From positions 1-64,000 of IMG/VR virus record IMGVR_UViG_3300044699_000063: a DNA stretch of 64,000 nucleotides, one strand, 5' to 3'. Under the pieces are notes generated by a model that was not told the DNA's origin, did no database searches, and saw nothing but the letters and a program-made list of their open reading frames with translations. The stretch's first letter is position 1, and the number at the start of each line of letters is the position of its first letter. Shown here in pieces: positions 1 through 8,211 of the stretch. Origin of the DNA: a virus. The position numbers and the translations under genes were made by a program.

Positions 1-822
1 GCCATCTGCGCGTATGACCGCCGGGACGGGTTCCTGGCCGCTCAGACCGATTCGACGGTGGCGATGGAGTTCGTGTCGCGCATCTTGACCGATGCCGACT
101 GGGGCGACGTCGCCAGGACTGCCGAGGTTCTGGAAGACGTCTGGGAGACCACCAACTACCGCCCGCACGGACCGGAGAACTGGGGCAACCACGTCCACGT
201 CTTCCGGCCCGATGAGTTCACCTACGACTCGTCACCGTTGCGGCGATGGGTGACCGCGCTCATGGCCGATGAACGACTCGACTGGAACCTGCTCGCCTGT
301 GGCGGGCGGTACTCCGGCCAGATTCGCGGCTACAACGGCCGCAAGCCGTCCAAGAACCCGTCCTGTTGGGACAGGTTCAACGACGGTTCGCCGTCGACCG
401 GCTGGCTGGCCGACAAGATGAGCACGACCGAATACCGGGTGTGGAACACGCCCGCCGAGGTCAACCGGCTCAGCTTCCACGTCGCGGCGTCCGTCGCCAT
501 CCAACGATGGGCCTACCTGAACCACAACACCGCGGATCGGTTCGCCGTCGTCGCTCAGAAGCTGGAAAACCGGCCGATGCAAGACACGCTGGACGAACTG
601 GCGTCTGTCTGGCCGAACACGCCGGAACGTGACGACCATCTGACCTTCATGTCGCGGGCCATCGTGGGCCGCGATCCTGGGACGTACTCCGACGACGACT
701 CCGTGGACTACGCCGACGACTACGACGGGGACGACGACTACGACGACGAACCCAACGACGGGTGGGAATACGTCGAAGGCTGCAACTGCCCCTCATGCGA
801 GGCGATTCGGGAGAGCCGATGA
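1..822 (+). CDS. Amidoligase family protein, 5' end cut by window edge
   Basis: The frame is open from base 1, so the start lies outside the window; the GTG at 58 is internal. The visible 273 residues keep the amidoligase (COOH-NH2 ligase, glutamine-synthetase-like fold) signature: QTDSTV near the start, NHVHV, and STTEYRVWN before the helical C-terminus. The same landmarks occur in the complete gene at 2824. Family knowledge: these enzymes use ATP to join a carboxylate and an amine. Odd features are an Asp/Tyr-rich tail (about residues 225-255) and a terminal CNCPSC. The stop overlaps the next ATG (ATGA). Confidence 0.72.
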   Translation, partial: AICAYDRRDGFLAAQTDSTVAMEFVSRILTDADWGDVARTAEVLEDVWETTNYRPHGPENWGNHVHVFRPDEFTYDSSPLRRWVTALMADERLDWNLLACGGRYSGQIRGYNGRKPSKNPSCWDRFNDGSPSTGWLADKMSTTEYRVWNTPAEVNRLSFHVAASVAIQRWAYLNHNTADRFAVVAQKLENRPMQDTLDELASVWPNTPERDDHLTFMSRAIVGRDPGTYSDDDSVDYADDYDGDDDYDDEPNDGWEYVEGCNCPSCEAIRESR

Positions 823-986
823 ACGTCCTCAAGGCATGGTGCCTCGGCGTTCGTGACGGATGGGCGCAGCCGCACGAACTGACAATGGGTATGTCGTGGC
901 GTCACAACCAGGACATGAACGAGGCGTACGACCGCGGTGTGAACTTCGGTCAGCGCATCCGCTCGCCACGGAACCATCAGCGATGA
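819..986 (+). CDS. Small unknown protein, 55 aa
   Basis: ATG at 819 overlaps the amidoligase stop by four bases. The product starts MNVLKAWCLGVRDGW and has no domain I recognise. It ends with another ATGA overlap into the gene at 983. Its first codons resemble those of that next gene, as if the gene junction had been duplicated. Confidence 0.6.
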   Translation: MNVLKAWCLGVRDGWAQPHELTMGMSWRHNQDMNEAYDRGVNFGQRIRSPRNHQR

Positions 987-1279
987 ACGTCCTGGTCGAC
1001 CTGCTCTCGCGCGGCCTGGCTGATGAGGCTTGGCACGCCACGCTGGCCGGTGACACGAACATCACCGGCAACGTCATCCGCTGGCGCATCGCCCCCATCT
1101 GGCTGGCCTGCGACAAGCGCGTGATCGCTGACATGGGCTACGACCTGTACGGCTGGCCCGATGGCGGCGAAATGATCTACCGACTCATCGTCTGGCGTCA
1201 GGACTTCCCTGGCGCTGACCTCAGCCCCATCTCGGACGTGATGGTGCTGTTGACCGATTACGTCCACTACGACACCTGA
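983..1279 (+). CDS. Unknown protein, 98 aa
   Basis: Starts MNVLVDLLSRGLADEAWHA at the ATGA overlap. Soluble mixed alpha/beta composition with several tryptophans and no motif I can name. It sits directly upstream of the glutamine amidotransferase and is probably translated with it. Confidence 0.6.
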   Translation: MNVLVDLLSRGLADEAWHATLAGDTNITGNVIRWRIAPIWLACDKRVIADMGYDLYGWPDGGEMIYRLIVWRQDFPGADLSPISDVMVLLTDYVHYDT

Positions 1280-1294
1280 AAGGGGTGATGACCT

Positions 1295-2309
1295 ATTTGC
1301 GGCATTGCAGGATTCTCCTTCTTGGACGAGGCTGACCTGGACGGTGAGCATCTCGATCCTGCGGGCTGGCTGCGGGTTCTCGGCTTGGAGATGGAATCAC
1401 GCGGTCGCGACGCCACGGGCGTCGTGGCCTTCGATGACTCCGGAGCGATCAGGGTTGCCAAAGCGCCCGACCGCGCATCCAAGTTCTTCCGTGCTCATCC
1501 GAAGATGGCCGAAGGCGCTCGCACAGCGCTGTGCCATACCAGGGCACGGACACAGGGAAGCGAGAAGAACCCACTCAACAACCATCCGATCCGATACGGA
1601 CCTCTGTACGGCATCCACAACGGCATGGTCTCCAACGACCACGCCCTGTTCCGCGAGAACAAGTGGGACCGCGCCGGGGAGGTCGACAGCGAGGCGATCT
1701 TCGCTGCCATCGCCAATCTCGGCCCGAAAGCCGGACTGGAAGCGGTCAACGGATCAATGGCCGTTGCGTGGGTCGACGTTTCCGATCCGCACACGCTCCA
1801 TCTCGCACGCGGCAACAATTCGCCGCTGCACGTCGTCACATCGACGGTCGGCATCTTCTTCGCGTCCACCGCGGCCGCGTTGAAGCTGATCGTCCCTGAC
1901 GGCACGATCCAGTCCTTCTCCGAAGGTGACTACGTGACGATCCGGCGCGGAAAGCTGGAAACCATCGACACCTTCAAGTGCGGCTACCAGTACTCAACTG
2001 TCAACAACAGTTCGGGAAAAGCCGCAACGACGACGATCACGTCCCAGTACGGCATGAAAGCGGCCGACCTCAAGGTCGGAGAGCGCGTCAGGATCGAAGG
2101 AACGTCCGTCGTCGGGACCGTCGTCCACATCGGCGGTGAGCACACGATCTGGGTTGAGTGGGACCCATCTCCCATCTCCCCGACGCGGCTCACCAATTCC
2201 TCGGCGGGACCATCCGACGCTCCCGAAGGAACTCATCGCCAAGTACGCGACCACAACCGAACCGGCTGAGTCCGAACCTGCTGAGTCCGAACCTGTCTCA
2301 GTGCCATGA
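1295..2309 (+). CDS. Class II glutamine amidotransferase (Ntn hydrolase), apparent ATT start
   Basis: Class II amidotransferases need Cys as residue 2, exposed after Met removal, to release ammonia from glutamine or cleave amides. Here CGIAG follows directly after ATT at 1295, with AAAGGGG 8-9 bases upstream and an in-frame TGA at 1289, so no conventional start is available. Further family motifs: SRGRDATG (about 35-42), HTRA (81), NNHP (95) and HNG (108). A VGERVRI...GTVVHIGG segment near the C-terminus looks like a small SH3/KOW-type fold. The frame as written stops at 2269. A one-base shift near 2158 gives a tail containing EPAESEPAESEP that stops at 2309 and overlaps the next ATG, so I favour 2309. 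Likely works with the amidoligases on either side. Confidence 0.8.
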
Positions 2310-2836
2310 GCCTCACCGCGATCGAATCGCTCACCGTTGTCGCCAGCCCGAACTATCTGAACCAACGGCATTACGCCGTTGACGGATGGCATGGGTTGGC
2401 ACAGCGCGTTGACGACGATCTGTATTCGGGCACGAGCTACGAAGCGCGCACAGTGCGCGTCGATCCGTACAGCGAGCAACCGACAGTCGGTGACACCGTG
2501 GCTCGCATTGGCGTGTTCGCCGCGTCGGCACACGATGGGCGGTTCCTGCCCTCGCTGCACGCCCAACGGTTGCTGTTGTCGGCCCCGCCCGACGATCCGG
2601 CGATCCTGGCGTGCTGGCGTCAGTTGCTGACCAGCTACCGCACCGGCCACCGCCGACCTGACCGCCCGACTCACGATCTGCGTTCCCTGGCCGTGCCGGT
2701 CGGGCCGCGGATCGTCAACGAGCGGTTGGCAGAACTCAACACCCACTTCGGGGAGCGCTGGTCGGTTGGCCCGATGACCACCGACTACGCCCTGATCGTT
2801 GCAGACATGAGGGGAGGCCCCACTTGGATGAGTTGA
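2306..2836 (+). CDS. Unknown protein between amidotransferase and amidoligase, 176 aa
   Basis: ATG at 2306. No family recognised; it has an Arg-rich stretch (TGHRRPDRPTHDLR) and a mixed composition. It overlaps the start of the amidoligase by 13 bases, so it belongs to the same translational unit and may be an accessory or substrate protein of that cassette (inference from position only). Confidence 0.6.
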   Translation: MSLTAIESLTVVASPNYLNQRHYAVDGWHGLAQRVDDDLYSGTSYEARTVRVDPYSEQPTVGDTVARIGVFAASAHDGRFLPSLHAQRLLLSAPPDDPAILACWRQLLTSYRTGHRRPDRPTHDLRSLAVPVGPRIVNERLAELNTHFGERWSVGPMTTDYALIVADMRGGPTWMS

Positions 2837-3690
2837 CCACTTTCGGCTTCGAACTGGAACTGGCGAGCGGCGCGGACGCGATGGTCGCCGTGCTCCATGA
2901 GGCTGGCCTGTTGCCAGAGGCGCGGTTGCATCGCTACCACTGCGACTGCGACTGGTGCCGGGATTGGACGCGCCCACTGCGCGCTCAGACCGATTCGACG
3001 GTGCAAGGCGAACTGATTTCAGGCGTGTTCAGCGGTGCGACCCTGGACGACGCCTGGGACCTGCTCGCCACACTGGAATCGGCCGCGGTCCAGACTTCGG
3101 CGCAGATCAGTGAACGGTGCGGCATCCACGTCCACGTCGGACACCGCGGCGCGGCGATCCGGCCCACCGAGTTTGTTCGCACTGCACGGCGTTACTGCGC
3201 CGTCGAAGAACACCTGATCCGCACTCTGGCCCCTGGACGCTTCGCGTCGAAACGCCAGATGAACAGGACCGTGCTGGAAGCATTGCGCTACTGGCGCGAC
3301 ATGGCTGGCGTGACCAGTATCGACTTCACAGCGCCGTGGAACACCGTTCTCGGTGCGGCGAACTTCGACCGCCATCTCGACTTGAACTTCGACCACGGCC
3401 GCACCGGCACCACCGAGTTCCGGCTGTGGAACGCAAGTCTCATGTCCTGGCGTGTCGAACTGGCCGTGCGCCTGTCCTGCTTCCTGGCCGAAGACCACGG
3501 AGCGTGGGTGCCCCAGGCATGGGCGCAAGGCGCGGGGGCGATGTTGCAAGACCTCGCCTGGAACAGCCAGGAACGGCTGATCCCTTCTCCGTTGACCTGG
3601 GACGAACTGGTCTCAGTGGTCGACGCGACCGATCCTGCCTGCGCCACGCTCATGCGTGAGCAGGCCCGATACATGCGAGAGACCTACTAA
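2824..3690 (+). CDS. Amidoligase (COOH-NH2 ligase family), complete, 288 aa
   Basis: TTG start with GGGGAGG seven bases upstream. Landmarks in order: FGFELE (7-12, metal/nucleotide side), a CDCDWC cluster (40-45), QTDSTV (55-60) with Glu63, CGIHVHVG (99-106) and TTEFRLWN (196-203). These are the conserved sites of the amidoligase_2 type of the glutamine synthetase / glutamate-cysteine ligase fold, predicted to form amide bonds using ATP. Its neighbours are the class II amidotransferase and a paralogue at 1-822, the association described for this family in phages and bacteria. The substrate is unknown. Confidence 0.8.
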   Translation: MDELTTFGFELELASGADAMVAVLHEAGLLPEARLHRYHCDCDWCRDWTRPLRAQTDSTVQGELISGVFSGATLDDAWDLLATLESAAVQTSAQISERCGIHVHVGHRGAAIRPTEFVRTARRYCAVEEHLIRTLAPGRFASKRQMNRTVLEALRYWRDMAGVTSIDFTAPWNTVLGAANFDRHLDLNFDHGRTGTTEFRLWNASLMSWRVELAVRLSCFLAEDHGAWVPQAWAQGAGAMLQDLAWNSQERLIPSPLTWDELVSVVDATDPACATLMREQARYMRETY

Positions 3691-3704
3691 CTCTCGCGAG
3701 TTCT

Positions 3705-3718
3705 CCGGCGTGAGCCGG
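3705..3718. other. Small GNRA-type hairpin before gene at 3757
   Basis: CCGGC and GCCGG pair around a GTGA tetraloop (GNRA class when transcribed). It lies in the 66-base gap after the amidoligase and before an AAAGGAGG ribosome binding site. No U tract follows, so a 3'-end or processing element is more likely than a strong terminator. Confidence 0.4.
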
Positions 3719-3756
3719 GGTTGCAACCCACTCACACAAGAAAGGAGGAACCAAGC

Positions 3757-4032
3757 ATGGCACTCGTCAAGATCAGCAAGATCGGCAAGGGCGCGGACGC
3801 GAACAAGATCGCTCCGGCTCCCGCCGAGGCTGCTCCGCTGACGGTCGCGGGAGTTTCCGCTGTCAAGCGCATCGCGGACGTCAACGCCGTCCTCGACGCC
3901 GACAACGGTGACGCCAACGGCCGCAGCCAGTGGCTTGCGGTTCGCTTCTCCGACGGGACGCTGGCTCTGGCCTGCTTCCCGCAGGGGGATGCGTACCACG
4001 CCTTCGCCGCAGCGCGCGGCGTGACGGTCTGA
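3757..4032 (+). CDS. Unknown protein with very strong RBS, 91 aa
   Basis: ATG preceded by AAAGGAGG at optimal spacing. The product begins MALVKISKIGKGADANK, has an Ala/Pro-rich linker (about 20-32) and a compact C-terminal part. The strong RBS and the hairpins on both sides suggest a highly expressed or separately regulated small protein; function unknown. Confidence 0.65.
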   Translation: MALVKISKIGKGADANKIAPAPAEAAPLTVAGVSAVKRIADVNAVLDADNGDANGRSQWLAVRFSDGTLALACFPQGDAYHAFAAARGVTV

Positions 4033-4091
4033 GGACCGTTACGGGGCCGCGACAGGCGGTCTAAGGCATGAGGTCCCGAAGCCTCCCCCAA

Positions 4092-4128
4092 CGCGGCTGC
4101 CCTGGTCATTCGATCAGGGCAAGCCGCG
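4092..4128. other. Long hairpin, 16 paired bases, in 120-base gap
   Basis: Bases 4092-4098 pair with 4122-4128; after one bulged A (4121), 4099-4107 pair with 4112-4120 around the loop ATTC. One pair is G-T. No run of T follows, so this could be a factor-dependent terminator, a processing site or mRNA stabiliser for the upstream gene. Confidence 0.5.
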
Positions 4129-4152
4129 ACCAACGACACGAAAGACGCTCCG

Positions 4153-4716
4153 ATGGGATTCTCGACCGCACAAGGCATCATGGATGCCCTCGCCTCTCCG
4201 AACATCGACCCAGTGGACATTGCCTGGGAGATCGACAGCGACCTGCGCGTGCGCAAGCCCAACGCCGGAGAGATGCGGATGCGTTTCACCCAGGAATGGG
4301 TGACGCCCGAAGTGCGCTGGTCGATCCGGCGCTTCTACCGGCTGTGCCGTACGCGGCGCGCTGTCGAGAACTACCTGACCTACACGAGAAAGGAGGCCCG
4401 CCGCTTGGCCTGGGAAATGTTCTTCACTCTCGGCCGTTCGCTGATGCAACGCACATGGCGTCCGATGCGAACGCAAACCGAACCGATCGCGACTGTCACG
4501 CCGATACGTCGGTATGAACAGCCCAACCCGCACGCCAGTTGGTGTACGCACTGCGGCAAAGCGCGCTGGCTGCACCGCGAGACAGACGGCTACGCCTGTC
4601 CCGCGATCGGCACGGCGATGGATCGCTGGACGCCGACCGGTGCGGCCGTTGCCCGGTTGACGGAAACCGAACCGGCGAAACCGATCGAAACCTCAGCCGA
4701 TGCTGCTCGCCGCTGA
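4153..4716 (+). CDS. Unknown protein with possible zinc ribbon, 187 aa
   Basis: ATG at 4153. The basic N-terminal part (RWSIRRFYRLCRTRR, KEARRLAW) could bind nucleic acid; around residue 130 there is SWCTHCG with another Cys later (YACP), suggesting zinc binding. C-terminus is Pro/Thr/Ala rich. No named family recognised. Confidence 0.6.
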   Translation: MGFSTAQGIMDALASPNIDPVDIAWEIDSDLRVRKPNAGEMRMRFTQEWVTPEVRWSIRRFYRLCRTRRAVENYLTYTRKEARRLAWEMFFTLGRSLMQRTWRPMRTQTEPIATVTPIRRYEQPNPHASWCTHCGKARWLHRETDGYACPAIGTAMDRWTPTGAAVARLTETEPAKPIETSADAARR

Positions 4717-4855
4717 GCCTGCGGCACCAGTCGCACCTGCCCCGACGCTGCTCATGGCCGAACCAGCCAAACCGATCCCCGCTCCACCGATGAACGACGA
4801 GAAAGAGGAGGTGGACGACTGGAATGATTACCGTTGGGCAAACTGCTACATCTGA
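4700..4855 (+). CDS. Small Ala/Pro-rich protein, 51 aa
   Basis: ATG at 4700 overlaps the end of the previous gene. The product is Ala/Pro-rich at first and acidic near the end (NDEKEEVDDWND). It overlaps the next start at 4824. No conserved domain; supported mainly by coupling and by lack of another gene in the interval. Confidence 0.4.
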   Translation: MLLAAEPAAPVAPAPTLLMAEPAKPIPAPPMNDEKEEVDDWNDYRWANCYI

Positions 4856-5300
4856 ACTGCGGCGCGCCCTGCGCACGCCCGGCCCCGCCCCCGCCACCGT
4901 CGAAGCCATCGAAGCTGCGATGGACGAGCGCGACGAGACCGAGTACGCCGAGTGGCGCGCTTCGACACTGCGCGGCGCACGGTCCAGTCGGCTCGCGATG
5001 TCCGATCTCACTCCGGACGAGTGGGAGAAGTATTACGACTGGCTGGAAACCAACACTCCCTCATCCAACAGGGAGTGGATCGACGCCGAACGCAAGGCCA
5101 TGCGCGCCGCGCTGAAGGCCGTCGAGAACGGCAGGCGCGTACACGACGAGGCCACGCCCGGCTGGTGCCATTCCTGCGGGCAGTACGCCGAGGTCTACAC
5201 CTGCGAGACCTGCTCATGGACGTACTGCTGGGTCTGTTCCTACACCGACCGAGGCGGCGTGGTCTGCGCCGACTGCTTCGACGAAACGAGCGGATCGTGA
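4824..5300 (+). CDS. Cys-rich zinc-binding-like protein, 158 aa
   Basis: ATG at 4824 after GAGGAGG. The N-terminal two thirds is charged and helical. The last 45 residues contain CHSCG, CETC, CWVC and CADC, a B-box/RING-like double zinc site. Likely a nucleic-acid or protein-binding adaptor; exact role unknown. Confidence 0.6.
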   Translation: MITVGQTATSELRRALRTPGPAPATVEAIEAAMDERDETEYAEWRASTLRGARSSRLAMSDLTPDEWEKYYDWLETNTPSSNREWIDAERKAMRAALKAVENGRRVHDEATPGWCHSCGQYAEVYTCETCSWTYCWVCSYTDRGGVVCADCFDETSGS

Positions 5301-5635
5301 AACGACTGACCACGGCTTACCGCGTCATCCTCTCCAACGAACCAACGCTGGTGAAGGCACACCGCGTCGCGCTGCGACGGTGGTACCGCTGCCTGCGTGG
5401 CGAAGGGGTGTCGCGTGAGGAATCCCGCGCCGACGTGGTGGAACTCGGCATGGAGTGGCGGCGCGACGTGATCCGCATCCGCGGCATGTCGTCCAAGAAA
5501 CGCCGCAACGCGGCCTACGAGCACCACCGCGATCAGGTGGCATCCGTGATGCAGCTGCTCTGCGAGAGGCCAGTGCGCCCGGCCAAGCCTGCGGGGCTGA
5601 TCCCTGAATTGATCCGAATCGAGGTGACTGTGTGA
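5297..5635 (+). CDS. Basic unknown protein, 112 aa
   Basis: GTG at 5297 overlaps the previous stop (GTGA). Arg/Lys-rich helical protein (MSSKKRRNAAYEHHRDQV). Could be a DNA-associated accessory protein; no family recognised. Confidence 0.55.
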   Translation: MKRLTTAYRVILSNEPTLVKAHRVALRRWYRCLRGEGVSREESRADVVELGMEWRRDVIRIRGMSSKKRRNAAYEHHRDQVASVMQLLCERPVRPAKPAGLIPELIRIEVTV

Positions 5636-6399
5636 TGGAGAACTACCAACTGACCTGGCGGAACTGTGAAGACCTGGCCGTGCGGCTGGACCGCGCCGGG
5701 TTCGCGATGCCCAACGGCGCATCGTGGTTGTCAGGTGTCGTCGAGCGTGACCATCGCCCGGCGTCCGTTCCGGAGTCAGCGAAGTTCATCCGCGAACTCG
5801 CCACCACGGCACGCGACAGGCTGACCTTCGACGGGGGTCGGCTGTTCGACGCCCAGACCCGCGGCGGCGTTCCGAAGTGGAGATGGGTCAACGGCTGGGT
5901 GACCGGCCTTCCACCGCTGCTGGACAATCCGGCCCCGAAAGACGACGAGTGGATGCCCGACGACAAGGCCCACTTCGAGTTCCACGCCGACCATCCGCAC
6001 GAGAACCCGCACACCTTGTGGTACCGCACCAACCGTGACGTCACGGTGCTCGGGCGAGGCACGTCGTGTCTGCCCGACGCGTGGGACTGCCCGACGGTGA
6101 AGAAGCGGATCAAGGCCAACTGGATGCGCTCTTACATGGTGCGCTGGGAGTTGGACGGATACGTGGGCGAAGTGTTCGAAGACGAACTCGCTGCCGGTCC
6201 GACCCACTGGCGGTTGACGCCCGTCGAGAAGGTGACAGAGGAACGAGCCGCCGCGCTGCCGGTTCGCAAGGCGAAGGCTCTGCCGGTCGTCGCCCGGTCC
6301 TCGGTCCTCGACTTCCTCCGCGACGACCCGCCGATCCGGCAGCGGCAGCGCGAGAGCCAGGGAAACGATGGAGACGCGTCTCAACCGCGCCCTCGATGA
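5635..6399 (+). CDS. Unknown protein, about 254 aa
   Basis: ATG at 5635 overlaps the stop (TGATG); GTG at 5632 is an alternative. Soluble, Trp-rich, with a Pro-rich charged C-terminus that is read out of frame over the first 32 bases of the next gene. No motif recognised. Confidence 0.6.
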   Translation: MENYQLTWRNCEDLAVRLDRAGFAMPNGASWLSGVVERDHRPASVPESAKFIRELATTARDRLTFDGGRLFDAQTRGGVPKWRWVNGWVTGLPPLLDNPAPKDDEWMPDDKAHFEFHADHPHENPHTLWYRTNRDVTVLGRGTSCLPDAWDCPTVKKRIKANWMRSYMVRWELDGYVGEVFEDELAAGPTHWRLTPVEKVTEERAAALPVRKAKALPVVARSSVLDFLRDDPPIRQRQRESQGNDGDASQPRPR

Positions 6400-6784
6400 C
6401 AGGGGGATCGACTGTATGGAATGCAACAGCTTCCATCTGCCCGACTGCTGTCCTGAAATGGACGACCTGGATGACGACGGTCGTCCACACTGCGGCGACT
6501 GTGAGAGCTACCACTGGCCTGAGCCGATCCAGACTTGCCCGGAGGAAGAGCAGAGCTACATTCAGCCAGTGAGAGCCAGGATCTTCCAGCCCGCGAGGGT
6601 CTACCGGACCACCGTGTCGGGGGCGGTGACCGGCGGTTTAGGGATCGGGATCGCCTCTGATGAGATGCCAACGAGGAACTTCGTCAACCTGGACGCTCCC
6701 TTGACGCCCGCACAGATCGGCAGGCTCACCGCTGAGGACGTACGCAGGGTATGGGCCGAGCAGCCCGACGGGGACACGCTCTGA
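6368..6784 (+). CDS. Cys-rich unknown protein, 138 aa
   Basis: ATG at 6368 within the end of the previous gene. Several Cys pairs in the first 55 residues (DCMEC, DCC, HCGDC) suggest zinc. The middle has a Gly-rich segment and the C-terminus has a small helical motif (TPAQIGRLTAEDVRRVW). Function unknown. Confidence 0.55.
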   Translation: METRLNRALDDRGIDCMECNSFHLPDCCPEMDDLDDDGRPHCGDCESYHWPEPIQTCPEEEQSYIQPVRARIFQPARVYRTTVSGAVTGGLGIGIASDEMPTRNFVNLDAPLTPAQIGRLTAEDVRRVWAEQPDGDTL

Positions 6785-7014
6785 TGAGTAACCAACTGGC
6801 TGACGAACCGTTCTTCGTGCCCGTCACCGTCGATCCGGAGACCGGGCAGGAGTTGGGGTTCGTGGCTCACACGATCGTCGCGATCGTGGACACCGAGACA
6901 CTGGAAGCCCTGCTCGCCCATCACCGCGACAACGCGGTGCCGACAGGGCACATCGGCTACCACTCCGCCTGCTTCACCGCGGGCGACCTGATCAAGAAAG
7001 GACTGCGCGCATGA
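6784..7014 (+). CDS. Unknown protein, 76 aa
   Basis: ATG at 6784 in a TGATG overlap. Acidic alpha/beta protein with no recognised domain; ends in an ATGA overlap with the next gene. Confidence 0.55.
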   Translation: MSNQLADEPFFVPVTVDPETGQELGFVAHTIVAIVDTETLEALLAHHRDNAVPTGHIGYHSACFTAGDLIKKGLRA

Positions 7015-7202
7015 AGCATGAATACAACGTCGTCGTGCGATTCGCCGCCCTAGTGACAGCGGACTCGGAGGCGCAAGCCATTCGGATGCTGTCGGATCAC
7101 CCCCACCACTACGACCTGAATCCGATGCCGGACGGCAACGACGCCTTCCACTCCGAAACCTGTGACTGCGAGACACTGGACAAGGGGCAACGACCAGCAT
7201 GA
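7011..7202 (+). CDS. Unknown protein, 63 aa
   Basis: ATG at 7011. The start MKHEYNVVVRFAALVTADSEAQAI has the look of a ferredoxin-like alpha/beta fold; the end has CDCET. Coupled to the genes on both sides by four-base overlaps. Confidence 0.55.
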   Translation: MKHEYNVVVRFAALVTADSEAQAIRMLSDHPHHYDLNPMPDGNDAFHSETCDCETLDKGQRPA

Positions 7203-7636
7203 TCGCCACACGCGAACAGATCGTTCATCGGTTCTTGGGCATCCTGCGCGACAGCAAGGGTGTCTGGCGGGGATGGAACTGGGGCTGTCATCCGCGAACC
7301 GACGACAATCGCGACTTCTGGAAGATCACCGAACACAGCTACATCAACGGCGTCATGTTGGAGTTCGACATGGACTACCACATGGCGTACCTGTTGGAAA
7401 TCGTCGACGCCCTTCCTGGGCAGCCGAGTCCGGTGTCCTACGTGGTCGTCGTGACATTCCACGGCTTCCACCATCAGAACGGCACCATCGACCACGACTC
7501 GGAGATGTTCAGTAGGGACTGCGGCACGTTCTTCGACCGCAAGGTGACCAAACAGGAAGTGGAGCACTGGGCCGTCGACACGGTTCAGGCTCTGTGTGAG
7601 TGGCATCAAGACCGAACGAGAAGGAGAGAACCATGA
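7199..7636 (+). CDS. Unknown protein, 145 aa
   Basis: ATG at 7199. Aromatic and His-rich soluble protein (GVWRGWNWGCHP, FHGFHHQNG). No family recognised. Overlaps the next start. Confidence 0.55.
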   Translation: MIATREQIVHRFLGILRDSKGVWRGWNWGCHPRTDDNRDFWKITEHSYINGVMLEFDMDYHMAYLLEIVDALPGQPSPVSYVVVVTFHGFHHQNGTIDHDSEMFSRDCGTFFDRKVTKQEVEHWAVDTVQALCEWHQDRTRRREP

Positions 7637-7962
7637 CCACATCCGTCTACGACCAGTTCCCCTTCGGGATGAAGGTGTCGCTGGACAACACCCGCATCGG
7701 GGAGGTCGTCAGCTACCGACCCAACAACATGATCGGCGTCCGCATCCTGAACGGGGGGTCGGGCGAGACGCAGATCGCGCCTGAGTACCTGGTGCCGCTG
7801 AGTGGCGGGCGACCATCTGCTCTGCGCAACTTCCGCGCCATCATGCACTGCCCGGCCCATTTCTGGCAGGGGATGAGCGGCCAACCGTTCACCTCCCCTG
7901 GCAACTGGCTCAAGGAGTTGGCCGAAGTGGCGTACCAGGCGGGGATTCAGGCACAGCCATGA
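7633..7962 (+). CDS. Unknown protein, 109 aa
   Basis: ATG at 7633 with AAGGAGAG upstream, chosen over an ORF extension at 7600 that has no RBS. N-terminal beta-rich part, C-terminal helix. Function unknown. Confidence 0.55.
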   Translation: MTTSVYDQFPFGMKVSLDNTRIGEVVSYRPNNMIGVRILNGGSGETQIAPEYLVPLSGGRPSALRNFRAIMHCPAHFWQGMSGQPFTSPGNWLKELAEVAYQAGIQAQP

Positions 7963-8211
7963 GTGAACTACGTGACGCCATCGCCGCGGCGGTTGAACAC
8001 GACGCCGACACCTATCAGGACACGTACGGCGCGGCTGATGCCGGTGCTCGCCATACCTGAGATTCGCAAGGCTCTCGCCGTGCTGGCGCTCACGCCAGGG
8101 ATCATCGACCAACTGAACGAGATTGCCGAGATGGACCGGCTCCGTCCGAGCCTGATCTTGCTTGCCGTCGAAGCAACCGCAGCCGCTCTCCGCGAGGCGG
8201 TGGAGTCATGA
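7959..8211 (+). CDS. Small unknown protein, probably one gene with a frame break
   Basis: ATG at 7959 opens a frame that stops at 8060 (33 aa). A second frame from about 8038 continues as LAIPEIRKALAVLAL and ends REAVES at 8211, joined to the next gene by ATGA. The second half has no good start of its own, so a single frame-broken gene of about 83 aa is likely; two small overlapping genes is the alternative. Confidence 0.45.
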
